Below the pieces are notes generated by a model. That model did no database searches. It worked only from the letters and a program-made list of their open reading frames with translations, and was not told where the DNA came from. This document shows positions 50,454 through 59,705 of a DNA stretch of 64,000 nucleotides, piece after piece. Both the position numbers and the translations under genes were made by a program. Within the stretch, counting starts at the first letter, position 1, and each line of letters begins with the position of its first letter. This DNA is from Pseudobdellovibrionaceae bacterium (GTDB lineage Bacteria; Bdellovibrionota; Bdellovibrionia; Bdellovibrionales; Bdellovibrionaceae), in the NCBI GenBank assembly GCA_019637875.1, contig JAHBUW010000004.1, forward strand, positions 181,611 to 245,610. Reading direction: 5' to 3'.

Positions 50454-51202
50454 GCCCCATCTATCCCCCGCTTTACGAGCATTGGCTGCGCCCGCGCCTG
50501 CACGTCGTGCGCGCCGAAAAACTTGCGACCTGCGACGACTGCGCGATGGTGAACCCCGTCGGCGTAACGCGGGACCCGGGGCCGTTCCGTGCGGATCTGA
50601 AGTGTTGCACTTACTTCCCCTACGTTCCGAATTTCGGGCTGGGCGCCATGTTGCAAACCAACGCCTCCGGGGCGCGGGTCCGTTTCGCCGCCGCGAAGGC
50701 GCAGGGGCTTTTTCTGCCGACGGGACTGCACGCGGCGGCGGAACGCGAAGTCCTGCAGAGCGAAGCGGGCTACGACGCTTTCGGCAAGGATGAGCGGCTG
50801 CTTTGCCCCTTCCATGATCGTCAACGCAACCGCTGCGGGGTATGGCTGAACCGTCCCGGAGTCTGCGCGACCTACTTCTGTAAAACCGAAGCGGGTTTCC
50901 CTTACTGGCAGGACGTGGAAGCCTACCTGAACCATTTCGAATGGGGGCTCGCGAACTGGACCACTGAACGCATGGGCGTCGACGAAGAACGTATTGAGAT
51001 GTGCAAGGCGGCGCTCAGTATCGAAGAGTCGGGCGAAGAACGCGACTACTTCCTGCGCGCGGCGTGGGGCGCGGATTTTGGCCAGGAAGAGTCATTCTTC
51101 CGGCGGGCGCTGGAAATCGCGCGCGCGATTTCCAACGAAGAGCTCGCGGCGCTCATCGGGGATCGGGGCACGCAGCTCGAACTCCGCATCAGAAACGTTT
51201 GA
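50450..51202 (+). CDS. Cysteine-cluster metal-binding protein, unknown function
   Basis: The predicted protein has 250 residues from GTG 50450, overlapping the upstream stop by 4 bases. The cysteines are clustered as CDDCAM, KCCTYFPYVPNFGLG, LCPFHDRQRNRCGVWL and VCATYFCKTE. This resembles YkgJ-type Zn/Fe-chelating cysteine clusters, and the WLNRPGVCATYFC block is likely a metal or Fe-S site. There is no signal peptide. Translational coupling suggests it works with, or matures, the GIDE-domain protein. Its end overlaps the tamB-like gene by 14 bases. Confidence 0.7.
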   Translation: MSPIYPPLYEHWLRPRLHVVRAEKLATCDDCAMVNPVGVTRDPGPFRADLKCCTYFPYVPNFGLGAMLQTNASGARVRFAAAKAQGLFLPTGLHAAAEREVLQSEAGYDAFGKDERLLCPFHDRQRNRCGVWLNRPGVCATYFCKTEAGFPYWQDVEAYLNHFEWGLANWTTERMGVDEERIEMCKAALSIEESGEERDYFLRAAWGADFGQEESFFRRALEIARAISNEELAALIGDRGTQLELRIRNV

Positions 51203-53432
51203 ACCATTCCAGAAACGTCGAAAGCTGATCTTTTTGCTCGGTCGTGCTTTGCAGCTCGGTCTTGATGGACCAAGCACCGCCCAACTGGCGCCGCAGCGCG
51301 AGCGATTGTTTGTCCTCGAAATCCGAACCCAGTGAAAGCGAGGTGCGTCCGTCGACTTTCAAGCGGGCCGCGTAGGTTTTCGCCACGGGATCATAACTGA
51401 CCGATTCGATGGGCGTCGAGGCGAGCAGGAACAGCGACGCCACGCCGAGCGCGCCGTCGGCGAAGGCCCGTTCGAGGTTTTGCGCCGAGGAGCTTTCCTC
51501 TTGCGAGAGTTCGCCGAGGGATTTTCCGAAAACGATGATCGAGATGATTTGTCGTTGCGAAAGCGGCGGGTCGGACTCCCATACGACTTGCGGCGATTCG
51601 GTCGTTCCCAAGAGCCGGATGCGGACCTGCACTTCGCTGGTCTGGTAGCTGAAAAGTCCATCGAGCGCCGTCGCCGACGATGTCGGACGATTCACGTTGA
51701 TGCGGTTCACTTGGATTTGCCGACGGAACAGCTCGACCTGCATGGGCAAAACTTGGGTCAGGCCCGTGAAAGAGGCCGGTCCGGAACTGCCGATCTGCAG
51801 GCGCTGATCGATCTTCAGCGGGACCGGTTCCGAGATCAGGTTCGAGCGCAGAATGATCGGTTCATTCGGCGTGCGCATGCGAAGGTCGAGCGACCAGGGA
51901 AAAGGCGGCGGCTGCGACTTTTGTTTCACGACGAGCGCATCGCTATCGGCGGGGGCGAGGTTCGGCGCCTGAATGCGCGAATCCCGAACGAAACGGGGAA
52001 GTCCCAAAAGCGAGAGTCGCGGCAGCTCCAGAATCAGGCGCGGAATTTCGAGATTCGCGCGGACCTCCACGCGCCGGGACGGCTTCAGAAGCTCGAAACC
52101 CCGCACCTCAGCATTCAGGTCAAGTTTCACGGCCTGCAGGCCGTCGCCCAGATCCGTCGTGAGGTGCACGTTCGCCGTGCCCGCGCGGGGATTGGGATTG
52201 TCGCTCGAAACACGCAGTTCGATCGGCCCGCTCATCCGGTAGAAGGGCGCGGGGATCTGCAGGAGCGTCCAGCGGATTTCGCGCGCGAGCCGCTGCAGAT
52301 CGCCGACGCGCACTTTGGCTTCGAGGGCGCGCGGCTTCAGCTCATCGCGCCAGTCGGAATCGCGCGCGTAACGGAAAGCGCCCGCGATCTGCGCGTCGAC
52401 CTCGATGCCGCTGAAGCTGGGGCTGTCGAGGCTGGAATCCAAATCGAAAAGATACTCTCGCGGCGAGAAGCGGTAAGTGATGTGCGCTTTCTGATTGATC
52501 TCGATGCGGGGAAGCGGGATGTCCCGGGACTTCAGAAAGGGCGGGCGCTCCAGATCCAGGCGGGCCTTCGTGTTGATACGCGCGTCGCGCGGGCCGGCGA
52601 CGATGTCGGTGGCGACGTCCACTTTCGCGGTCCGTCCACGGACCTGCGCCTTCGCGTCGATCCGCAGGTCTTCCGCGAGCGTGACGTCCGCGGACAGGCG
52701 GTGAAAATCCGGCAGACGCAGCTGCGCCTTCAGCGTCGCGGCTTTGAGGTCGGCAATGGCCGCCGCGTCCAGGTGCAGACGCAGGGGCTTCTCACCCAAG
52801 TCGAAGTCCAAACTCGTCGAAGCGTTGAGAACCTCGGGCGTTTCGCCGTTGGCGATTTCGGCCGCGCCACCCAAACGGAAACCTTCGCTGAAGCGCAGAT
52901 CCAAACTTGCCATTTCGATGACGATGTCGCCCCAGGCTTCGCTGGGGATCAGATTCTGGTAAGGGCCGATAAGGCCGCGGAAGCTGGGCTCGGGAATTTG
53001 CGCGAGCGGATCCGAGGTTTTCGCGGGGGCGCCCGGTTTCAACGTCAACGCGAGTTCGCCGCCTTTGAGGTGGAACGTGGGCGGCGCGGAAAGACGGATT
53101 TTGAAGCCCGCGAAGTCGAACTTCACGTCGATATGAAGTTTCGCAGCGCAGAAGTGAATCAGATGTGGATCGTTCAGATCCAAACAGAGCTTTTCACTGT
53201 CGACGAAAAGATGTTTGCGCCAGAAGCTTTCCGATTCGACCCGCAGATCGAGCGCATCGAAGCTCAGGCGCAGTTGCGGCGCGAAGGTCGCGAGCGCCCA
53301 ACGGACGTTGGCCGCGTTCACGACGAGCTCGGGCCGGTACAAAATCACGAACGCGGCGATGCCGATCACGACGACCAAGAACGCGAAGATGCCGGCCAGA
53401 AACGCAAGGCCACGTCGCAGGAACCGGAGCAT
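51189..53432 (-). CDS. tamB: TamB-like translocation and assembly protein
   Basis: The predicted protein has 747 residues from ATG 53432, shorter than the 1259 of E. coli TamB. One N-terminal membrane helix (LAFLAGIFAFLVVVIGIA) anchors it in the inner membrane. The rest is a long beta-rich chain with repeated amphipathic strands, as in the lipid-conducting groove of AsmA/TamB proteins. The C-terminal DUF490 block is visible: NRINVNRPTSSATAL, then VWESDPPLSQRQIISIIVFG and SLGELSQEE. Its start shares a base with the stop of the tamA-like gene (TGATG), the usual tamAB order. Confidence 0.87.
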   Translation of the reverse strand: MLRFLRRGLAFLAGIFAFLVVVIGIAAFVILYRPELVVNAANVRWALATFAPQLRLSFDALDLRVESESFWRKHLFVDSEKLCLDLNDPHLIHFCAAKLHIDVKFDFAGFKIRLSAPPTFHLKGGELALTLKPGAPAKTSDPLAQIPEPSFRGLIGPYQNLIPSEAWGDIVIEMASLDLRFSEGFRLGGAAEIANGETPEVLNASTSLDFDLGEKPLRLHLDAAAIADLKAATLKAQLRLPDFHRLSADVTLAEDLRIDAKAQVRGRTAKVDVATDIVAGPRDARINTKARLDLERPPFLKSRDIPLPRIEINQKAHITYRFSPREYLFDLDSSLDSPSFSGIEVDAQIAGAFRYARDSDWRDELKPRALEAKVRVGDLQRLAREIRWTLLQIPAPFYRMSGPIELRVSSDNPNPRAGTANVHLTTDLGDGLQAVKLDLNAEVRGFELLKPSRRVEVRANLEIPRLILELPRLSLLGLPRFVRDSRIQAPNLAPADSDALVVKQKSQPPPFPWSLDLRMRTPNEPIILRSNLISEPVPLKIDQRLQIGSSGPASFTGLTQVLPMQVELFRRQIQVNRINVNRPTSSATALDGLFSYQTSEVQVRIRLLGTTESPQVVWESDPPLSQRQIISIIVFGKSLGELSQEESSSAQNLERAFADGALGVASLFLLASTPIESVSYDPVAKTYAARLKVDGRTSLSLGSDFEDKQSLALRRQLGGAWSIKTELQSTTEQKDQLSTFLEWFKRF

Positions 53433-55168
53433 CAGAACTCCCGTCCGAAACTGACGAACCACTGCCAGCGGGCATCCAGATCGCCGCTGGCGGCGGTCGG
53501 CTGACTGATGCGTCCTTGCGCGAGCGTCGTGCGCACGGGACCAAGCGGTGAGCTCCAGCGCAGGCCGACGCCCGGGCTGTAGTAAAGAGTGTCGTCAAGT
53601 TTCAGCGATTCGTGTCCGCCCCAGCCGAAATCGAAAATGATCAGGGGCTGCAGTTTAAAGGGAAGCATTTCGACGAAACGGAGTTCAAGGCCTTGGGTGT
53701 AGCTCGAGACGAATCCCGAAGCGTCGAGCGGCAACTGCTTCCGCGCGAAACCGCGAAGATCCGAGTCCCCCCCGATGAAGAAACGTTGGCTGACGGGGAC
53801 TTCGCCCAGCCCGGCCAGACGGTCTTCGAAAATGAAGCTGCCCAGGCGAATGCGCGTGCCTACGACCATGAGCGGAGGATCGAAATCCAGTACGTTCCAA
53901 AGACCAAGCAAGTCGACTTGGAAACGGTGATAGGTCGTCGGCGAGTCGACGCCGCGCAGACGTGAATTCACGTTGATCGCGTAGTTCCAGCCCTCTTGAG
54001 GTTCAGCGACGAAGTACTCAAACAGGTGGCTTTTTCCGGCGGCGTTAAAGGTCACGAAGGTCGAATCGTTTTGCCGGGGGCCGGTGGCGTTGTCGAAAAC
54101 GCGAACGTCTTCGATCGCCGGACCGATCGAGGCACGATGTTCGGCCGAGTCGGTTTCGATGCTGAACCCCGGGGAAACCGAGAATTGGTTCGTCACCGAT
54201 TCGAATTGGTCTTCGAGTTCACGGCGCAGCTCGTAGCGGGGCTCGATGTAGACGCGCGAGCGGGCGTCACTTAAAGGATAGTGCTGCATCCGCGCTTCGA
54301 ACTTCTGTTCGCGGTACGAGGCGGTCAGCGTGACTTGTCCCTGACTGCCGTTCTCGGTCAGTAAAACGTGACGGAAGCTGGTCTTCAAAATGGGCCCGAC
54401 CTCGGAATCGACGCCGACCCCGAACGTCAGCAGGCGCGGCGTACTGGAAACCAGGTGACGGTCGATTTGGATTTCGTTATTGGGTCCCAGGGGGCGATCG
54501 CAACGGGGATCGAAGTAGCTCCCAATGTAGAGTTCCTGACCGATCAACCGATTGGTCGAAAGCTGAAGGAGGCGGGGGTCGAAGACCTGCCCCTGATAGA
54601 AAGCCTGATTGCGTTCGACCAAGCCGGGTTTGGTCGTCATGCCGAAGCGCTGAACTTCCCCGAAACGCATTTGCGGACCGGGGTCCACCTGAATGCGGAT
54701 TTCGCCGTTTTGCGGGAAGGCTTGAAGCTCCAATTTCACGCAAGCGTACCCGAGTTCCTGCAGGCGCGTCTTCGCCCAAGCTTCGGTTTCGTTCAGGATA
54801 TCAGGATTCAACGGCCGCCCGCGCAGGTTGCGTCGGCGATCGAGACGGAAGGAGGCGGGCGCGCCGTTCACGATCAGGTGTTCGACCCGGCGAAGCGGGC
54901 CGACCTCCACGACGAGTCCACCGTCACGAATGTCGAAGCTCGGATCCAAGTAGCCACGGTCTTGCAGGAAAATCCGCGCGAAGTAACGCGCTTGGGTCGG
55001 CGGAATTTTCTGCCAGGCATGGCTTTCGGGATCGCCGCAGAGAAGTCGACGTTCGTTGGCACTGAAGCTCAGGGGTTCGGGCGCATCGATGGTGATACCG
55101 GGGCAAAGCTCGTAGGCCCCGGCGGAAAGTGGCGCGAAAAAGAGAAGGAAGAGGATGCGTCCGATCAT
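53432..55168 (-). CDS. tamA: TamA-like Omp85-family outer membrane protein
   Basis: The predicted protein has 578 residues from ATG 55168, with a signal peptide ending at LSAGAYE. Residues 30-220 contain POTRA-like repeats (RVEHLIVNGAPASFRLDRRR and AWAKTRLQELGYACVKLELQ). Residues 235-578 form a 16-strand barrel with the Omp85 signature RFFIGGDSDLRGFARKQ and the penultimate strands PGVGLRWSSPLGPVR, ending in FGREF. Followed by tamB, it should be the outer-membrane half of the TAM system. There is no good SD; the longer TTG start 55210 is less likely. Confidence 0.9.
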   Translation of the reverse strand: MIGRILFLLFFAPLSAGAYELCPGITIDAPEPLSFSANERRLLCGDPESHAWQKIPPTQARYFARIFLQDRGYLDPSFDIRDGGLVVEVGPLRRVEHLIVNGAPASFRLDRRRNLRGRPLNPDILNETEAWAKTRLQELGYACVKLELQAFPQNGEIRIQVDPGPQMRFGEVQRFGMTTKPGLVERNQAFYQGQVFDPRLLQLSTNRLIGQELYIGSYFDPRCDRPLGPNNEIQIDRHLVSSTPRLLTFGVGVDSEVGPILKTSFRHVLLTENGSQGQVTLTASYREQKFEARMQHYPLSDARSRVYIEPRYELRRELEDQFESVTNQFSVSPGFSIETDSAEHRASIGPAIEDVRVFDNATGPRQNDSTFVTFNAAGKSHLFEYFVAEPQEGWNYAINVNSRLRGVDSPTTYHRFQVDLLGLWNVLDFDPPLMVVGTRIRLGSFIFEDRLAGLGEVPVSQRFFIGGDSDLRGFARKQLPLDASGFVSSYTQGLELRFVEMLPFKLQPLIIFDFGWGGHESLKLDDTLYYSPGVGLRWSSPLGPVRTTLAQGRISQPTAASGDLDARWQWFVSFGREF

Positions 55169-55426
55169 GGGGCCGGCGCGGAGTTTGTTCGAAAAATCCA
55201 GGAAAATCAATTGTCGAACTCCCAGACGAACGGATTCCTCGGCGGAAAATTCCTAAGCGAGGGTTTCCACCGATGATTTCCTAAAAAAGGGGCGGAATTC
55301 CCAAACTGAGTCGACAGTTCTAAGTCGCCGGAACCTCGTTTTCACGCTTGTGAAAGCGGGCCTCGGAATTGCTCAATCGAGAATTGGGGTTCAGGAAATT
55401 GGAGTTTCTGAAAGTTGGGGGATCTC

Positions 55427-56329
55427 TTGAAGCATTTTGACAAGGCCCGGGGCTCGTCCGAGCATAAGGGCATGCTGAAATATCTGTTTTTCACGATGTG
55501 GGCTCTGCTTTTCACGCTGCCGGCGCGGGCCGAGATCCTGTTTGAAGCCTACTACCGGATCGAATCGCGTGGCGAGCCCGTCGGTTATGTCATTCAGCAG
55601 CTGGCGGAAGATCGCGCGAACCAAACACGCAGCATTCGTTACTACACCCTCCGCAAAAACGACGAAGGCGTGGAACGTAGCGGGGTCGAATCCGTCACGA
55701 CGCTGACGGGCTCGGCCAAATCCGTGAAGACGTGGACCCGGCAAGACGATCTTTCGGCGCAAGCGACCGCGGCTTTTGCCGACAAGAAGGTCACGGTTCG
55801 TTACCTCGCGCCTGATTTCAAGAAGCTTCTGCGCGACGAAACGCTCGATACCCCGAAGAACGCGGGGATTTCGAGCTTCGTGCTGAACGCGCTGGCGGCG
55901 AAGAACGCGCACTGGAAAGGCGCGCAGAAGTACGAAGCTTTCGTCGAAGAGAACATGCGCTTCGCCGAAGGAGAAGTTTTCCTGCGCGCGGAGATCGCGT
56001 TCGAAGGCGTGCCGGTTCGTCAGCTTGAGGACAACCTGCTCAGCGAACGGATGGAGCTTTTTAGCTTCGCGGACGGAAATATTTTGGGCTCGCGTTCGGA
56101 AGATGGCACCCAAGTCGTTTACCTCGTGAAGGATCAGAAAACCGCGACGGCCGAGATGCCGTTCATGAAACAAGAAGTCATGGATCATTTCGGCGGCCGC
56201 ATTCCCGACGGTCGCACGCATCCGCTCATCGAGAAAAATTTGGGGGGCCTGCGCGATTGGTTGAAGCTTCAGCCGAGCGCGATCCCGCGACGTCCGGGGT
56301 CGGTCAGCATGATCGGCGGTGGCCAATGA
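55427..56329 (+). CDS. Exported protein, unknown function
   Basis: The predicted protein has 300 residues. TTG 55427 is preferred because GGGGGA lies 4 bases ahead; ATG 55472 (MLKYLFF) is the alternative. A signal peptide ends at LPARAE. The body alternates strands and helices (EILFEAYYRIESRGEPVGYV, then LSAQATAAFADKKVTVRYL), similar in style to transglutaminase-associated or DUF3108-like periplasmic proteins, but not assignable. The C-terminus ends in Gly/Gln. The stop overlaps the SLT-like gene by 4 bases, so they are co-translated. Confidence 0.72.
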   Translation: MKHFDKARGSSEHKGMLKYLFFTMWALLFTLPARAEILFEAYYRIESRGEPVGYVIQQLAEDRANQTRSIRYYTLRKNDEGVERSGVESVTTLTGSAKSVKTWTRQDDLSAQATAAFADKKVTVRYLAPDFKKLLRDETLDTPKNAGISSFVLNALAAKNAHWKGAQKYEAFVEENMRFAEGEVFLRAEIAFEGVPVRQLEDNLLSERMELFSFADGNILGSRSEDGTQVVYLVKDQKTATAEMPFMKQEVMDHFGGRIPDGRTHPLIEKNLGGLRDWLKLQPSAIPRRPGSVSMIGGGQ

Positions 56330-57129
56330 GGACACCGGCGATTCATATCCTTCGTTATCTGCCCCTGCTTTTGTTGGGCGCGGCGCTCTCGGCGCAGGCG
56401 CGTCCCGGCGGCGGCGTGGCCGCGGCTGCGTCCCAGTTGAAGGGCCCTGGCCCCAAGGGGCTTTGCACCTCGGACAGTGAAAACGCCAATGAGAAATGGG
56501 TCAAAGACGGCTGGTGCAAGCAGATCATGGAAACCATGACCAAAGAGGACTGCGCGAAGGACGACTTCGAAAAGCTCCAGCAGAAAGCCAAGTCGAATCA
56601 GATCAACGGGCTGGATAAGTATTGCTCCAACATCTCGTCCAAGGCGAACAACAAAAACGAGTTTGCCGGGGTCATGCAGCAGATGATCGCCGCGCTCGTG
56701 ATCGAAGAATCAGAGTGGGTCGCGAACGCGAAGGGTCCGAACATCACCGCGGACGGAAAAACCGGGAGCCAGATTCCGAAAGGTGCGAAGGTCGGCAACG
56801 CGAAAGGGCTTCTGCAGCTGTCCACGGATTCGGTTCGGAAATACAAATGCTGCAAGGATTTGAAATCCGACAAAGATCTGAACGATCCGAAAAAGAGCCT
56901 GAAGTGCGGGACCCAGATCGCGATCCACTGGATGCAGCGGGACGGGGAAGCGGGTAAAGGTTCGAAGAGTCAGGCGCGGGGCGCGGCCCGTTACTTCCAG
57001 CCGTATCGTGAAATCGACAAGGCCAAACGTGAGCGGATGCAGAAAAAAGTGAACCAAGGTTACTGCAACCGCAACGGCAAACCCGACACGCAGAGTGCGG
57101 GCGCGACGGGAACCGAGAACCGTCAGTAA
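56326..57129 (+). CDS. Exported lysozyme-fold (SLT-like) protein
   Basis: The predicted protein has 267 residues from ATG 56326 with a signal peptide ending at LSAQARP. Residues 120-240 look like a lytic transglycosylase domain: catalytic-type Glu in ALVIEESEWVANAKG, then NAKGLLQLSTDSVRKYKCC (the GLLQ motif of SLT enzymes) and TQIAIHWM followed by ARYFQPYREIDKA. Four to six cysteines (LCTSD, GWCKQ, DCAKD, KYCSN, KCCK, KCGT) suggest disulfides. It probably cuts peptidoglycan between MurNAc and GlcNAc in the periplasm or in prey. Confidence 0.78.
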   Translation: MRTPAIHILRYLPLLLLGAALSAQARPGGGVAAAASQLKGPGPKGLCTSDSENANEKWVKDGWCKQIMETMTKEDCAKDDFEKLQQKAKSNQINGLDKYCSNISSKANNKNEFAGVMQQMIAALVIEESEWVANAKGPNITADGKTGSQIPKGAKVGNAKGLLQLSTDSVRKYKCCKDLKSDKDLNDPKKSLKCGTQIAIHWMQRDGEAGKGSKSQARGAARYFQPYREIDKAKRERMQKKVNQGYCNRNGKPDTQSAGATGTENRQ

Positions 57130-57150
57130 TTCAAAAGGCGGGGGCCGACG

Positions 57151-57624
57151 TTAGTCGGCTTTCCCCGAGCAGTTCATACGATTGAAAGGGAACGTCACGA
57201 AGTGGTGGACGTAGTACTCCTTCTGCGAGTCGACGCCCCAGTTGAACTTCACGCGTTCCCATTCCAGGCTCAGACGCTCGTTCCGTTCGATCGTGGTCGA
57301 GATCCCGTTCGTCGAAAGACCCGGCGCCACGTTCGCGGGGGCCAGGATTTCGCCGCGACCCGAGCACTCGATCAGCTGCGGGCGGGCCTTGTCCCATTTG
57401 CAGTTTTTCTTATCCCAGCGGGCCAGCACGACACCGTCAAACACCGCGAGGTCTTTCGCGGCGTAATCCAGCATGGGGCCCATCGGCGGCGTAACGACGC
57501 CTTCGTAGATGGGAAAATTGATTTTCCCCAGGCGGTCTTCATAACGGAAATAAACGCTATCGCCTTCGCTCCAGATTTTACCGGCGGCGACGGACATCGC
57601 GCAGATCAGCAGAAACGAGTTCAT
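57151..57624 (-). CDS. Exported protein, unknown function
   Basis: The predicted protein has 157 residues with AAGGAG 6 bases ahead of ATG 57624. The signal peptide is short (MNSFLLICAMSVAAGKIWS). The mature part has strands and Trp/Tyr residues (KIWSEGDSVYFRYEDRLGKI, then VLARWDKKNCKWDKARPQL) and three cysteines (KNCKW, IECSG, MNCSG). Its start overlaps the stop of the multi-pass membrane protein gene by 4 bases. No family is recognised. Confidence 0.72.
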   Translation of the reverse strand: MNSFLLICAMSVAAGKIWSEGDSVYFRYEDRLGKINFPIYEGVVTPPMGPMLDYAAKDLAVFDGVVLARWDKKNCKWDKARPQLIECSGRGEILAPANVAPGLSTNGISTTIERNERLSLEWERVKFNWGVDSQKEYYVHHFVTFPFNRMNCSGKAD

Positions 57625-58328
57625 GGGGACTCCTTCGAAAGTTGTTGTTGCAGCAAAAGATGCCCGATGATGGCGACGCTCACCATGAAGCCGGGAAGCA
57701 AGACGTAGGGCTCGAACGCGACCCACTCATTACTTTGGGACGCGGCGAAAAGTTGCAGCGGTGTCGGAAACGACGTGATCGCGATCACCAAAATATTCAC
57801 GAGGCTCGCCGCGCCGAACAGCTGAAAACCCAGAGCCCAGCGCGGCGGAGTGAAGCGTTCGGGGTGGCGTTTCATCATCACGCCCAGGAGGAGGGCGACG
57901 CACGCGACCAGCACGTCGAAATTGTAGCCGCCGGCCCCGAGCTGCGCGGGCGCGATGCCTTGGCGGACGCCCGCCGCGATCGCGGCTTCGGGCAGAAAAC
58001 GAAAGCTCTGGAACAGCACAAGTCCCGCGACGCCGATTTCGTTCGCGAAGGCGCGCACGATCGGCGCGCGCGCGACGGCGAAGGCAAGGGCGAACATGAA
58101 AAGCACGAACAGGAAAAACGGGGGCGGCCATTTCGCAAAGTCCGCCAAGAGTCCCAAGCGGGCGAGGGACAAGGGGATCGCGAAGAAAGGGAGCGGCAGC
58201 AGGAAACCGAGTGTCCACGACGCGGGACCGGTCGCGGCGATCAGCGCGCGCTGTCGCACCAAGAGCTGTCCCCACCACAAAAGGGTGAGCAAGCTGGTGG
58301 AAAGAAGAAGGATCTGTCCCGCGTTCAT
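57621..58328 (-). CDS. Multi-pass membrane protein, unknown function
   Basis: The predicted protein has 235 residues from ATG 58328, with about seven hydrophobic helices (QILLLSTSLLTLLWWGQLLV, LPLPFFAIPLSLARLGLLA, FFLFVLFMFALAFAVARAPI, and others). Charged residues sit in short loops; YNFDVLVACVALLLGVMMK is near the middle. It has no transporter or enzyme motif that I recognise. It is coupled to the downstream exported protein by a 4-base overlap, suggesting a two-component membrane unit. Confidence 0.72.
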   Translation of the reverse strand: MNAGQILLLSTSLLTLLWWGQLLVRQRALIAATGPASWTLGFLLPLPFFAIPLSLARLGLLADFAKWPPPFFLFVLFMFALAFAVARAPIVRAFANEIGVAGLVLFQSFRFLPEAAIAAGVRQGIAPAQLGAGGYNFDVLVACVALLLGVMMKRHPERFTPPRWALGFQLFGAASLVNILVIAITSFPTPLQLFAASQSNEWVAFEPYVLLPGFMVSVAIIGHLLLQQQLSKESP

Positions 58329-58490
58329 GCTCCTGCGGGATCTAGCGAAGCGACCGGGGAAAGGCAAAAACGGAGGGCGTAGCGGGCACTTATGGCATTT
58401 TTTATGCGTCCCGGTTCGGGACGGGTGGTGGCGTGGAGCGAGGGTTCCACCCGGGTTCCATCTTTGACGGGTACGCTGGGATCATGAAAA

Positions 58491-58515
58491 GCCCCCGATC
58501 AAAGCGACCGGGGGC
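58491..58515 (-). terminator. Terminator of the small exported protein gene
   Basis: GCCCCCG and CGGGGGC form a 7-bp stem with an 11-nt loop that can pair further; on the minus strand TTTT follows. It lies 40 bases after the stop of the 103-aa protein gene. Confidence 0.75.
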
Positions 58516-58554
58516 GAACGGAAACGGTGGATGTCGGTGATGAAGCGTAGCTTT

Positions 58555-58866
58555 CTATTGGACTCCTTCCGGTTGGGATTCGGCCTGGATCTTTTTTCGC
58601 TCCAATTCTTCTGGCGACATTTTGCGATGCCCGCGGCGTTCGGGAGGTTTGATTCCCCACGCATCGAGCAAGGTTTTTTTGTCTTCGAAGTTCGTCGCCG
58701 CTTCAAGCTCCGCGATTTGGGCCTCCGTCAACTGGGCGCGGAGTTCGGGGGGAAGACCGCGCGGTCGATGTTGCTGCGCCAAAGTCACGTCCGCATGCAG
58801 GGCGAAAAAACTCAGAATCGTGGCCGAAAAGAACAAGGCTCTTTGCAGTTTGGTTTGTGTTTTCAT
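58555..58866 (-). CDS. Small exported protein beside a two-component system
   Basis: The predicted protein has 103 residues from ATG 58866, with AAGGAAG 5 bases ahead. The signal peptide ends at VTLAQQH. The mature part is charged and helical (RGLPPELRAQLTEAQIAELE, then FEDKKTLLDAWGIKPPERRG and MSPEELERKKIQAE). The Pro/Arg/Glu-rich, signal-bearing, LTxxQ style recalls Spy/CpxP-like periplasmic proteins, whose genes often sit beside their sensor kinases. It is divergent from the response regulator and may be its target or a sensor accessory. Confidence 0.65.
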   Translation of the reverse strand: MKTQTKLQRALFFSATILSFFALHADVTLAQQHRPRGLPPELRAQLTEAQIAELEAATNFEDKKTLLDAWGIKPPERRGHRKMSPEELERKKIQAESQPEGVQ

Positions 58867-59033
58867 CTTCACTTCCTTTGCCGCGGTCACGGCGTTTATG
58901 AGGTGACTTTAACGCCGGATGATGGAGCCGTTGTTGAGCGGCGCGGGAATTCTCAAAATCAAAAACCATTTCACAGTTTTTTGACGAGAGCGTGGAAAAG
59001 GTGTGAGGATGTTGGAAACTCTGGGAGGTCAGC

Positions 59034-59705
59034 GTGATCGAAATTCTGTTGGTCGAAGATGATCCGGGTATCGGGCGTGGACTTTCCATCCACTTGCAGA
59101 CGGAAGGCTACCAGGTCTACTGGGCGAAAAACCTCGAAGAGGCGAAAACGCTGTTGCCCGTGAACCGTATCGAGCTCGTGCTGCTCGATCTCGGCCTTCC
59201 GGACGGGAGCGGTCTGGATTTTCTGACCCGTATTCGCGGCGAGGCCTTTAAAAAACCCGTCATCATCCTGACCGCGCAGACCGAGGAAGATAAGGTCGTC
59301 GAAGGTTTCGAGCGCGGCGCGACCGATTACGTGAAGAAACCTTTCGGCACGCGTGAACTCGTCGCCCGCATCAAGGCGGCGCTGCGCGAGCCGCTTTTGC
59401 GCGAAGAGAGCTTCCGCTACGGCGAACTCGTGATGAAAACGAAAAGCCGTGCGGTCGAATATAAAGGACAGGCTTTCGACTTGAACCGCAAGGAATACGA
59501 GATCCTTTTGTACCTCGTGCAGCGGGCCGAGCAGGCGGTCACGCGCGCGGACCTCGTACAGGCGATCGACAAAGACGCCGAAATTTTCGATCGCACCGTG
59601 GACTCCCACGTCAGTCACATCCGCACGAAGCTCCGTAAAGCGGGCATCGAGGACATCCAGATCGCGCCGATCTACGGCATCGGCTACCGGCTGGAGAAGA
59701 CATGA
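59034..59705 (+). CDS. OmpR-family response regulator
   Basis: The predicted protein has 223 residues from GTG 59034 with GGGAGG 6 bases ahead. The receiver domain has the acidic pair VEDD (residues 8-10), the phosphorylation site Asp52 in LVLLDLGLPDGSG and Lys in YVKKPFG. The C-terminal winged helix (about 130-223) reads FDLNRKEYEILLYLVQRAEQ, then VDSHVSHIRTKLRKAG and IYGIGYRLE, the Trans_Reg_C pattern. It overlaps the sensor kinase gene by 4 bases and probably controls the divergent small exported protein. Confidence 0.94.
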   Translation: MIEILLVEDDPGIGRGLSIHLQTEGYQVYWAKNLEEAKTLLPVNRIELVLLDLGLPDGSGLDFLTRIRGEAFKKPVIILTAQTEEDKVVEGFERGATDYVKKPFGTRELVARIKAALREPLLREESFRYGELVMKTKSRAVEYKGQAFDLNRKEYEILLYLVQRAEQAVTRADLVQAIDKDAEIFDRTVDSHVSHIRTKLRKAGIEDIQIAPIYGIGYRLEKT

